A stretch of DNA of 64,000 bases from Herpetosiphon llansteffanensis (GCF_003205875.1 NZ_PUBZ01000092.1:124001-188000), one strand, 5' to 3'. Positions 54,201 through 63,293 are shown, counted from the first letter of the stretch. Translations and numbers: made by a program. The notes: generated from the sequence alone by a model not told the origin.

Positions 54201-54381
54201 ACAAACAATCGCCACCAAGCGTTTGCTGCATCCACTGGGCTAGCGCGGTGGTTTTGCCATAGCCCGCCGCCGCTACCACCACAGTTAAACGGCATGTCCA
54301 ACACGCCTCCAATTGGGATTGAAGGCGTGGGCGTTCGATCAAATCGTCATTCAGTTGTGGATAATCACGTGTATGCTGCAC
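51229..54381 (-). CDS. Large NTPase regulator with SARP-like DNA-binding and BTAD domains (1050 aa)
   Basis: N-terminal NTPase of MalT/STAND type: Walker A AAAGYGKTT at residues 37-45 and IALVLDDCHYL. Middle part is helical repeats (TPR-like). C-terminal part from about residue 790: a DNA-binding segment (LKIQLFGSLQLWRGPELVDA, REKSRQLLALLLLQRPRIIS, REAVIEQLWPEL) plus a BTAD domain (ALHAYQTALAIYQDDLLSDL). A candidate transcription activator of the precursor array, which lies 200 bp downstream. The GTG start lacks a good ribosome site, so the exact start is unsure. Confidence 0.87.
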   Translation of the reverse strand: MQHTRDYPQLNDDLIERPRLQSQLEACWTCRLTVVVAAAGYGKTTALAQWMQQTLGGDCLWSGLNSPTEAEQLQRVLINLTKSRFPLIKPINSLADLFDCWATLAPRRIALVLDDCHYLQASAWPILQEVLRFAPTNVHLIVSSRQLPQLDWASLAARGQYRQLNAADLRFSAAEIAQLLPSQHPSQREAAWQATNGWPAGLRLWRALPNSYQGTIGAFLAHDVLAQLPAAVRRTAQFAAQLPFFNQAVLTAMAAPDPASIWQYNLFVVPDHADWWRFEPFWLEVVRQEPLAEVEQLLTEAATWFDQQGHYEAALDLWCRLGQWSKVVERLKQAGLALLAQQQPVLQWLQQLPANERQSGELLHVHGLALREHDPVLAAQTLALAAQAYRAEQRYAEAFQVVGEQCLIYFWQGDEQALFAAARESFSLKSFVWYRQRRDLLKFPLLLFQIKRGRYLKALATAQSLAHSELPFFWRWVAACVVGGLYTILTLPNEGIQWLEAWLQHPQVQAEPAMRMSLLDLLATCLMSRSTPEDRLVAQDLADQASLLSERYGVRLTRLQTRGTKLGLALLEADRPTTERLIQQLLQPSDEPLPSIMRHRLLALRAFAWASLGEIKLAQHDATSSERGLIRDDALYGADPRMWLMLAQAWFCCGEYRRALAALEQAKPMIEAAQSPILRLRAGLVQLASRWQLQPSPQLIGEATTIWRDYLSDGDRHMNATPLMLTTLLVELGLRTGIAAQRIAQFLAERDRPALEAICWKLYAELPSQQSAMLQLLGLYGSAASIERLLDVVKQASTQQRKIAQQSLASIRQRPGYALKIQLFGSLQLWRGPELVDANEWAREKSRQLLALLLLQRPRIISREAVIEQLWPELAPQAADGALRVTLNALLHVLEPERSGGANSAFVLSEAAGLRLNPQATIITDYAQFQSLLQTAAQHRQQGAMPAALHAYQTALAIYQDDLLSDLAYAEWVLDWREQALTQFVTATSEYLELLLAYGPIAEAIPYAERLLSYDPYHEPTYQRLIDIYLMLGNVSAAERIRKRLERISL

Positions 54382-54408
54382 AATTGCCAGTGTAGCATAA
54401 AAGCCAAC

Positions 54409-56844
54409 CTATTCCTCACGCAGCACATGCAACGGGCGCAAATGCGCAGGTCGCCAAGCAACGACCAACGCGGTCAGCAAGGCCAGGCCAATCGAACAAC
54501 CAAAAATCAGCAAGCCCGGCAAGAAATCAAGCCCCATTTTGGCTTTTGGCTGGAGCGTGTTGAGCACGGTTATGGCGATCCACACCGCCAGCATCCCAAA
54601 GCTGCCAGCAATCAAGCCAATCAAACTATATTCCATGCTGATGCTGCGCAGTAAGTGGCTGGTGCTATAACCAACCGCCTTGAAAATGCCCATCTCGCGG
54701 CGACGCTCAAACAAGGCCAAACCAACCGCATTCGCAATCAGCACCACGCCTGCCACAAATGCCAAACTGGCCACCGCGATTGCAAACATGCCCAACGATT
54801 TATACAGCATTTGAGTGGCGTTATACAGGTCAATTTCGTTATAGACAAAGGCTTGGGGCAGGGCTTGATTAACCGTATTGGTTACCGCGCTCAATTGATT
54901 AATCGGCAAATTCAGAATATAGATTGAACTACCGCGCTTGACTGGCAGTTGCTGCATCGCCGCCGGACTGATCACCAGCGGGCTCGACGCTTGGCTGCCA
55001 GTAGCATCATAGCGCCCAACCAAACGCAGCTTCTGATTTGAGCCAATAACTGCAAATTCGCTACCAAGTGGAATATCGCTGAAAAACCACGTTTCAAACA
55101 TCATTTCATCTGCGCCAGCTTGCCATTCGCCCTCAGTCAATTGCAGATCAGCAAGTTGCTCGCGACTGCGCGCAGCAGCCTGAATCGGCCCATCTTCGCT
55201 ATCGGGCAAGGCAAGCGTAATATCGAGCATACGAATTGGCTCAAGCGCTGGTTGTTGCAATTGCTGCAAGGTTGCAGCCACCTGCTGCTCAGCACTCGGC
55301 GCAGTAATCACCCACAAAGCCCGAGTAGGATCAGTGTTGGGGTCGGCCCGTCGATCAAGCTGCTTTTTGACTGTTAGCAAGGCCGTTGCTGAAAAGCCAA
55401 TCGTAAATACGCCAATTGACAAGGCGATAATTGCAAACGTTGCGCGTTGGCCATTGCGCTGCATATTGCGGCTAGCCAAACGCAACCAATAGCCAGGCAA
55501 CGGCGTTTTGGCAACCAACCACAAAATGCCCTGAAATAGCCAATTGAGCAAGGCCAAGCTAATCAGCGCACCAACAAACAAGATCATCCCCGCCCCAAAC
55601 GAGCCCATGCTGATGCTGGCAACCAAGGCAAACATCGCGCCCAAACCAGCATACAAACCGATCATGGCGCGGCGAGTGGTTGGGTTCACCTCAATTGGGC
55701 CAGAGCGTAACAACGAACCAGGCCGCACAGCATTGGCCTTAACAATTGCCACCATGCCAAAAATTAAGGTTGTCGCGATGCCCAAGCCCATCGCGCCCGC
55801 CAAAATGCGCCAATCAACCACACTTGGCAACATAAAGGCACTGGTGCGCTCAAACAAACCAGTTAATTGATCGCCAATCAACACAGCGGCAAGCGCCCCA
55901 AAAATACTGCCAATCAAGCCAAGCAAGGCAGTTTCCAAGCCAAACAACAGCAGCAATTGTGGGCCTCGGTAGCCCAAGGTTTTAAGGATGGCAATTTCGT
56001 TGCGGCGACGAGCCAAGACAACTTGCATCGTGTTTGCCACCCCAATCCCGCTGACAATCAAACCCAACACACCAGCACCGCGCAAAGTCATGTTGAAAAA
56101 GCCAGCTGTCTCTGATGGCTCGCTGCTGACCACTGAAACCAACCAGCCTGCTTGCTCCAAGGCGGCAACTTGCGCACCTTGCTGGCCCCAAACCACCCGC
56201 ACCGAATTCAAAGCAGCTTCGCCATCTAAGGTATTCGCAGTCTCAAGGCTGAAAAATAAACTATCGGCGTTCATATTCGGCACCCGATCAACCAAACCGA
56301 CCAGTTTGAGCCGTTTGGGAATTGCCCCTTGTTCAAGCAGCATCACCAACTCTTGGCCAATTTGCAAATCGTGCTGCTTCGCCAAAACCTCGCTCAGCAC
56401 AACTGCGTCGGGCTGCTTGAATAGCTCGGTCATGTTGGCGTTGGCTGGCTCGCTGACATGCAACTCACCCAATAACGGATAGCGTTGGGGATCGATCCCG
56501 TAGCCCATGCCACTAAAAATGACATGATCGCCGCCAGCTGGCTTGAGCATACTCGGCAGAATCGCCGAATAGACCACATAATCGCCAATCACGCCAGTTT
56601 GCTTCAGCTGCTCAAGTTGGGCTTGTTGCGCAGGGCCAATCGGGCCATCAGGCCAATCGAGCGCCGCATCGCCGCCAGCACTGACCCGATTTTCAACAAA
56701 GCTGCGATCGATCGCCGTGGATAAGCTTTGCATCGAGCCAAGCGACATTACGCCAAAAGCGATACAGATAATTGCCAAGAGCGTGCGCTGACCACCTAAA
56801 CGCAATGAGCGCCAAGCATAATTAAACGCAAATCGCAATCCCAT
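54409..56844 (-). CDS. MacB/FtsX-type ABC permease (811 aa)
   Basis: Two FtsX-like blocks: helix near residues 15-38 and a periplasmic domain, a helical group (GVLGLIVSGIGVANTMQVVL, LARRRNEIAILKTLGYRGPQ), then a second half ending in three helices with RRREMGIFKAVGYSTSHLLR. Acts with the ATPase encoded just upstream (57555). Might export lipids, peptides or aid envelope integrity; whether it belongs to the RiPP cluster is open. Confidence 0.88.
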   Translation of the reverse strand: MGLRFAFNYAWRSLRLGGQRTLLAIICIAFGVMSLGSMQSLSTAIDRSFVENRVSAGGDAALDWPDGPIGPAQQAQLEQLKQTGVIGDYVVYSAILPSMLKPAGGDHVIFSGMGYGIDPQRYPLLGELHVSEPANANMTELFKQPDAVVLSEVLAKQHDLQIGQELVMLLEQGAIPKRLKLVGLVDRVPNMNADSLFFSLETANTLDGEAALNSVRVVWGQQGAQVAALEQAGWLVSVVSSEPSETAGFFNMTLRGAGVLGLIVSGIGVANTMQVVLARRRNEIAILKTLGYRGPQLLLLFGLETALLGLIGSIFGALAAVLIGDQLTGLFERTSAFMLPSVVDWRILAGAMGLGIATTLIFGMVAIVKANAVRPGSLLRSGPIEVNPTTRRAMIGLYAGLGAMFALVASISMGSFGAGMILFVGALISLALLNWLFQGILWLVAKTPLPGYWLRLASRNMQRNGQRATFAIIALSIGVFTIGFSATALLTVKKQLDRRADPNTDPTRALWVITAPSAEQQVAATLQQLQQPALEPIRMLDITLALPDSEDGPIQAAARSREQLADLQLTEGEWQAGADEMMFETWFFSDIPLGSEFAVIGSNQKLRLVGRYDATGSQASSPLVISPAAMQQLPVKRGSSIYILNLPINQLSAVTNTVNQALPQAFVYNEIDLYNATQMLYKSLGMFAIAVASLAFVAGVVLIANAVGLALFERRREMGIFKAVGYSTSHLLRSISMEYSLIGLIAGSFGMLAVWIAITVLNTLQPKAKMGLDFLPGLLIFGCSIGLALLTALVVAWRPAHLRPLHVLREE

Positions 56845-57555
56845 CTACTCAGCCCTCGCGCTATCGTGGCGAATCTGGCCATCGACGAGGTACAGTTGGC
56901 GATCAGCGCGGGCTGCCACATCGGGATCGTGCGTCACCATCACAATCGTAATATTCAATTGGCGGCGTAAATCGGCAAATAGTTCCAGAATTTGCTTGCT
57001 GGTGGCGCTATCTAAGTTGCCAGTTGGCTCATCGGCAATCAGCAACTGTGGCGTTGTGACCAAGGCGCGAGCAATTGCAACCCGTTGTTGCTGGCCGCCA
57101 GAAAGCTGCGCAGGCCGATGATCGCGCCGATCGCCAAGGCCCACCAATTCGAGCATTGCCTTGGCACGCTGGCTAATTTCGCTGCGATTGCGATGCACAA
57201 ACAAGGGTGCTTCAACATTCTCTTGGGCGGTCATGGTTGGAATCAAATTAAATGCTTGAAACACAACGCCAATCGTTTGATTGCGCAAACGGGCCAATTG
57301 TGGCTCGCCCATTTTGGTAATATCGACATCATTCAAGCGCACATGGCCATGGCTAGGCGTATCAAGGCCCGCCAAAATGCCAAGCAAGGTCGATTTGCCC
57401 GAGCCTGAAGGTCCAGTTAATGCGACCCACGAGCCACGAGCAATTTCCAACGAAATATTGTTCAAAATCGTCAAGTTGGTTGTGCCGAGTTGGACGGTAT
57501 GCGAAACATCGCGCATTAAGGCGACTGGTGCAGTAGCCGAAGATGTTGCAAGCAT
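56845..57555 (-). CDS. LolD/MacB-type ABC ATPase (236 aa)
   Basis: Walker A GPSGSGKST, signature LSGGQQQRVAIARAL and Walker B LLIADEPTGNLDS. The gene ends at the base before the permease start, so the two form a unit. AAGGAA precedes ATG. The LuxR/BTAD regulator follows 27 nt after the permease. Confidence 0.94.
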   Translation of the reverse strand: MLATSSATAPVALMRDVSHTVQLGTTNLTILNNISLEIARGSWVALTGPSGSGKSTLLGILAGLDTPSHGHVRLNDVDITKMGEPQLARLRNQTIGVVFQAFNLIPTMTAQENVEAPLFVHRNRSEISQRAKAMLELVGLGDRRDHRPAQLSGGQQQRVAIARALVTTPQLLIADEPTGNLDSATSKQILELFADLRRQLNITIVMVTHDPDVAARADRQLYLVDGQIRHDSARAE

Positions 57556-57961
57556 GAAAATTCCTTAGAATAGAACATAGAACATAGAGCAAAGAACATA
57601 GAAGTTGGGGATCGGTTGTTGGGTGATGGGGATCGGGCTTTAACGCAGAGGCGCAGAGGAAGTAAGGCTATGGCTTTTAGCAAAAACCGCTAGGTGTTTG
57701 CGTACAAACCAATTTCCGCTAGCCTGTATGCACTAATCCCCTCACCCCAACCCCTCTCCCGTGACGCGGGCGAGGGGCTTTAATCACGTGGTTCTCCCTC
57801 AGTTCCTTGGTGAAATAAGGTCGGTTCCCCCTCGCCCGCGTCCAGTGGGCGAGGGGCTGGGGGTGAGGGCATGCTCTTTGTTGTTAATCCAATGAACCAT
57901 TATATAGAGCCAATAGCCTTTACTCCCAGTCCCCAACAACCGATCCCCGATCCCTCGTTAA
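57556..57961. repeat. Intergenic repeat region with palindromic element copy 2
   Basis: AGAACATAG repeats at 57565-57602, then the ~130-bp palindromic element at 57738-57869 in the inverse direction to the copy at 17429-17561, sharing the arms CCCCTCACCCCAACCCCTC and the GGTTCATTGGATTA flank (as its complement at 57885-57899). No gene is seen. Confidence 0.75.
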
Positions 57962-58339
57962 TTACGCTGCTTGAAGCTGGTTTTGGCGGGCTAGTTCAGC
58001 CAAGGCTTGGACAATCGTTTCTGGCTGTTCGAGGCGGGCAATCGCCTGCGCCCCAAGATCGAGCCAAAGTTGATGTTCGTTGCGTGAGCCATTGGCCAAA
58101 ACCAAGCTTGCAGGGCAGGTTAGCCATTGATTTAAGCTTTTGAGCGCAGCCAAAGGATTAATATTCAACATGGCTGCATCAATAATTACTACATCGGGCT
58201 GAAGGTTCGGCAACAAGTGCAACGCCTCAGCATGGGTAATATCGGCAACTAATTCATAGGCTGGATTGGCTGAAATTAAACTATGCAGCAGTGCGCGACG
58301 ACTGGCGATGCTGATTGTGGCAATAGTTAAGTGTTGCAT
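57962..58339 (-). CDS. Degenerate receiver-domain protein (125 aa)
   Basis: Receiver-like alpha/beta fold with the central Asp in DVVIIDAAML, but the N-terminal acidic pair is absent (TIATISIASRR) and the C-terminal Lys is not evident. So it may not be phosphorylated. Not to be confused with the classical one at 8795. Ribosome site AGGAGG. Confidence 0.7.
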   Translation of the reverse strand: MQHLTIATISIASRRALLHSLISANPAYELVADITHAEALHLLPNLQPDVVIIDAAMLNINPLAALKSLNQWLTCPASLVLANGSRNEHQLWLDLGAQAIARLEQPETIVQALAELARQNQLQAA

Positions 58340-58427
58340 AAAGCCTCCTTGTGATGAGCTTTAGCATAGGGCGCAAGTGTTACCGGAGTATCACGAACCT
58401 GTCGCAAAATTGTCGCAAAGCCAGCGC

Positions 58428-58456
58428 TTGACACAAGTCGCAAGCATAGCTATTAT
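58428..58456 (+). promoter_or_regulatory. Consensus promoter ahead of the T-box
   Basis: TTGACA at 58428-58433, 17-nt spacer, TATTAT at 58451-58456. A transcript would start near 58463, just in front of the T-box leader. Confidence 0.88.
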
Positions 58457-58469
58457 TTGAGCAATCGCA

Positions 58470-58710
58470 AATGACGTTGACCAAGATGAGTAAATTATTG
58501 GTTCCCGCCAGAGATTGGGTGTCGGCGGCTGAAAGCACCCTCGGTTGAGCAATAATTGAACGTGGCTTGGAAGTCGATCAACTGAAATTCAGTAAGTTGG
58601 TTCGGGTGCGCCCGTTATCGCGCTCATGAGTGATGTTGCTACGGCAACATAATCAAGGTGGTACCACGAGTTTCCTCTCGTCCTTGTTGGGCGTGGGGTT
58701 TTTGTTTTTA
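58470..58710 (+). ncRNA. T-box leader (tRNA-sensing riboswitch)
   Basis: The leader has the T-box core AAGGTGGTACCACGAG (58655-58670) with a terminator (CCACG / CGTGG, then GGTTTTTGTTTTT) behind. Stem I starts near GACGTTGACCAAGATGAG (58473). In the specifier region GAACGTGGCTTGG includes GTG (58562-58564), a Val codon, which would match valS. Uncharged tRNA-Val would stop termination and allow transcription. Confidence 0.92.
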
Positions 58711-58736
58711 GCGGCAATCTTCAACGAGGGAATGTG

Positions 58737-60506
58737 ATGGAAGCAACCAATTGGCAGCATGCAGTTGCCCAAGCCTTAGATCAAAACAATCATCAGCGCG
58801 CCAAACAGTTGCTAGCTACGGTTATTCGCCAACATCCGCAAGAACGTGAGGCTTGGCGCATTTTAGCTACCATCGTGACTGATGCTGCCCAAAAGGCCGA
58901 ATGTTTGCGCCGAATTGCCGCAATTGATGATGCTGCACCAATTACGCCCTTGGCCAGCAACCCACGTGCCGAGCCAATGCCAAGTCCAGAGCGGCGCATT
59001 CTGTCAATCGCCAAAAAAACAATCCCGCTGGCTGATGCTCAGTCGACAACCCAACTAGCGTCCAGTGCGGAGCAAGCCATGCAGGCCAATAGCAAAAAAA
59101 CAATCCCGCTGGCTGATGCTCAGCCTACCACGCAGCTAGCAGCAAGCGATATTAAAACAACGCCGCTTTATGCATCTCAGTCAACGACCGAGCTTGGGCC
59201 AAATACCGCCAACGCGGATCTGCCAACGCTGCGCTTGAGCCAACCAACGGCGGCCACACCTAAGCAGCCCCGTTCGCTGCCCAAAACGCTGATCCTGCTT
59301 GGAGCAAGTTTATGTGGCATTGGGTTGTTGCTATTGCTTGGCCTGCAAATCTGGCCGTTATTGCAAACAAGCGACAAAACTGCTGCCATTGCAGAGCCGC
59401 AGCAAGTTGACATTGCGCTGAATATCGTGCGTTCAGGCGTTGGTCAAACGCCAATGACCGATCAGGCAATGGTCTATTTTGAAATTGAGAATCCCAGCGA
59501 TCAAGCGTTATACAACATTCCCTATACCATGACCCTGACCAGTCAAACCAATAAAGTGCTAAAAAATACCAATACAATTGAATTGCTGCTGCCCAAGCAA
59601 AAAATCGTTGTGACCGATGGCGTATTTACTGGAATGAAATTTCGTGCCAAAAGTATCGAAATTAGTTTAGGCAAGGGCTATCCAATTGTCTTTGATCAAG
59701 CTATTCCAAAGCCAAAGCTCGAGGTTGTTACCACAAATGGCATTAATTATCTTCCTGATAATTTAGAGGCGCGAGGCGATACCTATATTGTCTATAATGT
59801 TGTTGCAACTCCTAGTACAGAAATTATTACTTCAACATTTGTATCAATGTTGCTGTATGACAAAAACGATACCATTATTGGTGCTGGTTCCGATTTTATC
59901 GACATTATTGGTGAATCTGATTTAGAAACAAATCGGAATAATAAAACATTAGTCTATACCAGCATCTGGAAAGATACAGAAGTGGCTCGGGTTGAAATTG
60001 TGCCAGCATTTAGCTTGGCAACATTCAATCAACAGCCACCAATTAAAGCAGCAAAGCCCGAATTTGATCAAATGTGGTTGGGTGAATATATTCCGGCAGT
60101 TGATCCGCCATACCATGTTAGTGAAAGTGTCGATTATCAAAGTTTGCCGCCAACATCTGGTTATCATGCAGCGTATCCTGCTGATTGGGGCTATCATTTT
60201 TATGATGTTCAGGATGAAGCACTTGTGCATAATCTAGAACATGGCGGGGTGATTATTTTTTATAATCCGCAACTCATTACGCCGTCAGAGCTTATTCAAT
60301 TAGAAGCAACGTTCAATACGCTCTACCAGCGCAATGATCATACTATTTTCCGCTTGCGCATGAATTTGGATGCGACAGTGGCAATGACCGCGTGGGAATA
60401 TCGTTTGATGCTACGCGATAATGCAAATCTCGATGCAGTTAATACATTTTTCAGCGAGCATATTGCTCGTGGCCCAGAATGCGTAAACTTACGCTGCCCT
60501 AATTAA
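58737..60506 (+). CDS. Membrane protein with DUF3105 domain (589 aa)
   Basis: N-terminal TPR-like helix pair (1-60), a low-complexity part with three similar segments at residues 93-107, 120-134 and 140-153 (pattern KKTIPLADAQxTTQL), one membrane helix (184-206), a beta-domain, and a C-terminal DUF3105 domain (SESVDYQSLPPTSGYHAAYP, EALVHNLEHGGVIIFYNP). Located between the T-box and valS. Function unknown; its link to valyl-tRNA is not obvious. ATG 58737 after GAGGG. Confidence 0.85.
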   Translation: MEATNWQHAVAQALDQNNHQRAKQLLATVIRQHPQEREAWRILATIVTDAAQKAECLRRIAAIDDAAPITPLASNPRAEPMPSPERRILSIAKKTIPLADAQSTTQLASSAEQAMQANSKKTIPLADAQPTTQLAASDIKTTPLYASQSTTELGPNTANADLPTLRLSQPTAATPKQPRSLPKTLILLGASLCGIGLLLLLGLQIWPLLQTSDKTAAIAEPQQVDIALNIVRSGVGQTPMTDQAMVYFEIENPSDQALYNIPYTMTLTSQTNKVLKNTNTIELLLPKQKIVVTDGVFTGMKFRAKSIEISLGKGYPIVFDQAIPKPKLEVVTTNGINYLPDNLEARGDTYIVYNVVATPSTEIITSTFVSMLLYDKNDTIIGAGSDFIDIIGESDLETNRNNKTLVYTSIWKDTEVARVEIVPAFSLATFNQQPPIKAAKPEFDQMWLGEYIPAVDPPYHVSESVDYQSLPPTSGYHAAYPADWGYHFYDVQDEALVHNLEHGGVIIFYNPQLITPSELIQLEATFNTLYQRNDHTIFRLRMNLDATVAMTAWEYRLMLRDNANLDAVNTFFSEHIARGPECVNLRCPN

Positions 60507-60527
60507 TTCTAGTTTGAGGTTGGAACC

Positions 60528-63293
60528 ATGACGTTAAATGAGCATTTAAAACGGGCTTTGGCCGAGGCCGATCTTGGCCAAGCCTACGAAGCCGCCAAAG
60601 TCGAGGAGCATCTGTACAAATGGTGGGAAGCGGCGGGCTATTTCAAGCCAACTGCGGCCAATGGCAAAGATCCATTTGTGATTGCGATTCCGCCGCCCAA
60701 CGTGACTGGGGTGCTGCACACTGGCCACGGCTTGACCAATACAATCGAGGATATTTTGACCCGCTGGCATCGCATGCTCGGCCAACCAACGTTGTGGGTT
60801 CCTGGCACCGACCATGCCGGCATCGCCACCCAAAACGTGGTTGAAAAGCAACTTGCCAAGGTTGGCAAAACCCGCCACGACCTTGGCCGCGAGGATTTTC
60901 TCGATGCTGTTTGGGAATGGAAAGGCCGTTCGCACTCAACGATTACCAGTCAACTACGCCGCCTCGGTTCGTCGGTCGATTGGCAGCGCGAACGCTTTAC
61001 GCTTGACGAAGGTTTGTCGCAAGCGGTCGTCGTGGCTTTCAAACGCTTATACGACGATGGCTTGATCTATCGCGGTACACGTTTGGTCAACTGGTGTCCA
61101 CGCTGTCTCTCGGCAATCTCGGATCTCGAAGTGGTCTATCGCGATGAGCAAGAGCAAGGCAATTTGTGGCATATTCGCTATAAAGTTGCGACTGATCTGA
61201 ATGATACTGAATGGCGCATCAGCGAAGGCGATCAATCGATTACGATCGCCACGACGCGCCCAGAAACCTTGCTCGCCGACGTGGCGGTAGCGGTGCATCC
61301 AGACGATGAGCGCTACGCCAATTTGGTAGGCAAATTTGTGCTGCTGCCAGCCTTGGGCCGCCAAATTCCGATTATCGCCGATACCTATGTCGAGCGCGAG
61401 TTTGGCACTGGAGCGCTCAAAATTACGCCCGGCCACGATCCAAATGACTATATCGTTGGTCAACGTCACAACTTGCCAATTCTCAATATGCTGAATCTTG
61501 ATGCAACGATCAATGCTGAAGGTGGCATTTATGCTGGCCTCGACCGTTTTGAGGCTCGGAAGCGCTTGGTCGCCGATTTAACCGAAACTGGCAATTTGGT
61601 CGAAACCAAGCCCCACTTGATGAAGATTGGCCGTTGCGAGCGCTGCGATACCATTGTCGAGCCGTTGATCAGCACCCAGTGGTTTGTTAAAACTCAACCC
61701 TTGGCCGAGCCTGCCATAGCCGCCGTGCGCGAAGGCCGCACCAAAATCGTGCCCGAACGCTTCAACAAAATCTATTTCCACTGGATGGAAAACATTCAAG
61801 ATTGGTGTATTAGCCGCCAACTCTGGTGGGGCCATCGGATTCCGGTTTGGTACGGCCCCGATAACCATATGTTTGTCGAGTTGAATGCTACCGATGCCAT
61901 GGCTGCCGCCACTACCCATTATGGTCAAGTTGTTGACCTACGCCAAGACGAAGACGTGCTTGATACGTGGTTCTCATCGGGCTTGTGGCCGTTCAGCATT
62001 TTGGGCTGGCCCGATGTTGAACACCCTGATTTCAAGCAGTTTTACCCAAACACGCTGCTCGAAACTGGCTACGATATTCTGTTTTTCTGGGTCGCGCGCA
62101 TGATGATGTTGGGCCTATATCTCACCGGCAAAGAGCCATTCGAATGGGTCTATTTGCATGGGCTGGTGCGCGATGAACATGGCCGCAAAATGTCGAAATC
62201 GTTGGGCAATCAGGTCGATCCGCTCGATTTGATCGATCAATATGGCACTGATGCGTTGCGTTTTACCTTCGCCACCTCATCAACACCAGGCCAAGATTTT
62301 GCCTTGCAACCAACCCGTTTGGATTCAGCGCGCTCGTTCGCCAACAAAATTTGGAATGCAACCCGCTTTGTAATTTCAAAATTGGGCGATTTGCCGCGCA
62401 CTGCTGACAGCAACATTAGCGTCGCAAGCTTGAATGCTGAAGCCTACACCGTGGCTGATCGCTGGATTCTCTCGCGCTTCAATCGCTTGGCTGGCGATGT
62501 TGAGCGCTTGATGAATAGTTTCAATTTGGGCGAAGCTGGTCGCCAAATCCAAACCTTCTTCTGGGATGAATTTGCCGATTGGTACATTGAAACCGCCAAA
62601 ATTCAAATTGATACTGGCGACGAGCAGCAGCAATTGCGCACCCGCCAAACGCTGTATAGCGTGTTGGAAGGTACATTGCGTTTGCTGCACCCATTTATGC
62701 CGTTTGTCAGCGAGGCTGCTTGGCAAAAATTGAACAACAGCGAGCAAACTACGCCAACTCCAGCCGCCTTGATTATCGCCGAATATCCGTTGATCGATTC
62801 GGCAATGCTCAACGAGCAAGCTGAACGCGATTGGGAATTGGTGCAAAATATCATTCGCGGCGTGCGGAACGTGCGTACCGAAACCGGCGTGGAAGCAGTC
62901 AAATGGATCGAAGCCTTGATTGCTGCTGGCTCTGCAAGCGCCATGCTCACCGAACAAGCTGCGATCATCAGCCGTTTGGCGCGCATCGCTCCCGATAAAT
63001 TAATCATCAGCGAAACTCTGAGCGAGCGCCCAGAGCAAGCCACAACCTTGGTTATTTCGCCAGTCGAAGTGGTATTGCCTTTGGCGGGCATGGTCGATTT
63101 GGCCGCCGAACGCGAACGGCTCAACAAGGAGCTTGAACGGGTCGAGGCCGATGTCGAGCGCCGCCGCACGAAGCTTGGCAACGAGAACTTCGTGGCCAAA
63201 GCCAAGCCCGAAGTTGTGCAAAAGGAGCGCGAAGCCTTGGCTGCCCAAGAGCTAGCCGCCACAACCTTGCGCGAACGCTTGGCAAGTTTCTAA
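60528..63293 (+). CDS. valS: Valine--tRNA ligase (921 aa)
   Basis: Class I aminoacyl-tRNA synthetase: HIGH-type motif in PPPNVTGVLHTGHGL (residues 55-69), KMSKS at 554-558 (GRKMSKSLGNQVDPLDL), CP1 editing domain with TRPETLLADVAVAVHPDDERY and the C-terminal coiled-coil (about 845-920) usual for ValRS. Length normal. GAGG upstream of ATG. Controlled by the T-box, along with the gene before. Confidence 0.97.
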   Translation: MTLNEHLKRALAEADLGQAYEAAKVEEHLYKWWEAAGYFKPTAANGKDPFVIAIPPPNVTGVLHTGHGLTNTIEDILTRWHRMLGQPTLWVPGTDHAGIATQNVVEKQLAKVGKTRHDLGREDFLDAVWEWKGRSHSTITSQLRRLGSSVDWQRERFTLDEGLSQAVVVAFKRLYDDGLIYRGTRLVNWCPRCLSAISDLEVVYRDEQEQGNLWHIRYKVATDLNDTEWRISEGDQSITIATTRPETLLADVAVAVHPDDERYANLVGKFVLLPALGRQIPIIADTYVEREFGTGALKITPGHDPNDYIVGQRHNLPILNMLNLDATINAEGGIYAGLDRFEARKRLVADLTETGNLVETKPHLMKIGRCERCDTIVEPLISTQWFVKTQPLAEPAIAAVREGRTKIVPERFNKIYFHWMENIQDWCISRQLWWGHRIPVWYGPDNHMFVELNATDAMAAATTHYGQVVDLRQDEDVLDTWFSSGLWPFSILGWPDVEHPDFKQFYPNTLLETGYDILFFWVARMMMLGLYLTGKEPFEWVYLHGLVRDEHGRKMSKSLGNQVDPLDLIDQYGTDALRFTFATSSTPGQDFALQPTRLDSARSFANKIWNATRFVISKLGDLPRTADSNISVASLNAEAYTVADRWILSRFNRLAGDVERLMNSFNLGEAGRQIQTFFWDEFADWYIETAKIQIDTGDEQQQLRTRQTLYSVLEGTLRLLHPFMPFVSEAAWQKLNNSEQTTPTPAALIIAEYPLIDSAMLNEQAERDWELVQNIIRGVRNVRTETGVEAVKWIEALIAAGSASAMLTEQAAIISRLARIAPDKLIISETLSERPEQATTLVISPVEVVLPLAGMVDLAAERERLNKELERVEADVERRRTKLGNENFVAKAKPEVVQKEREALAAQELAATTLRERLASF

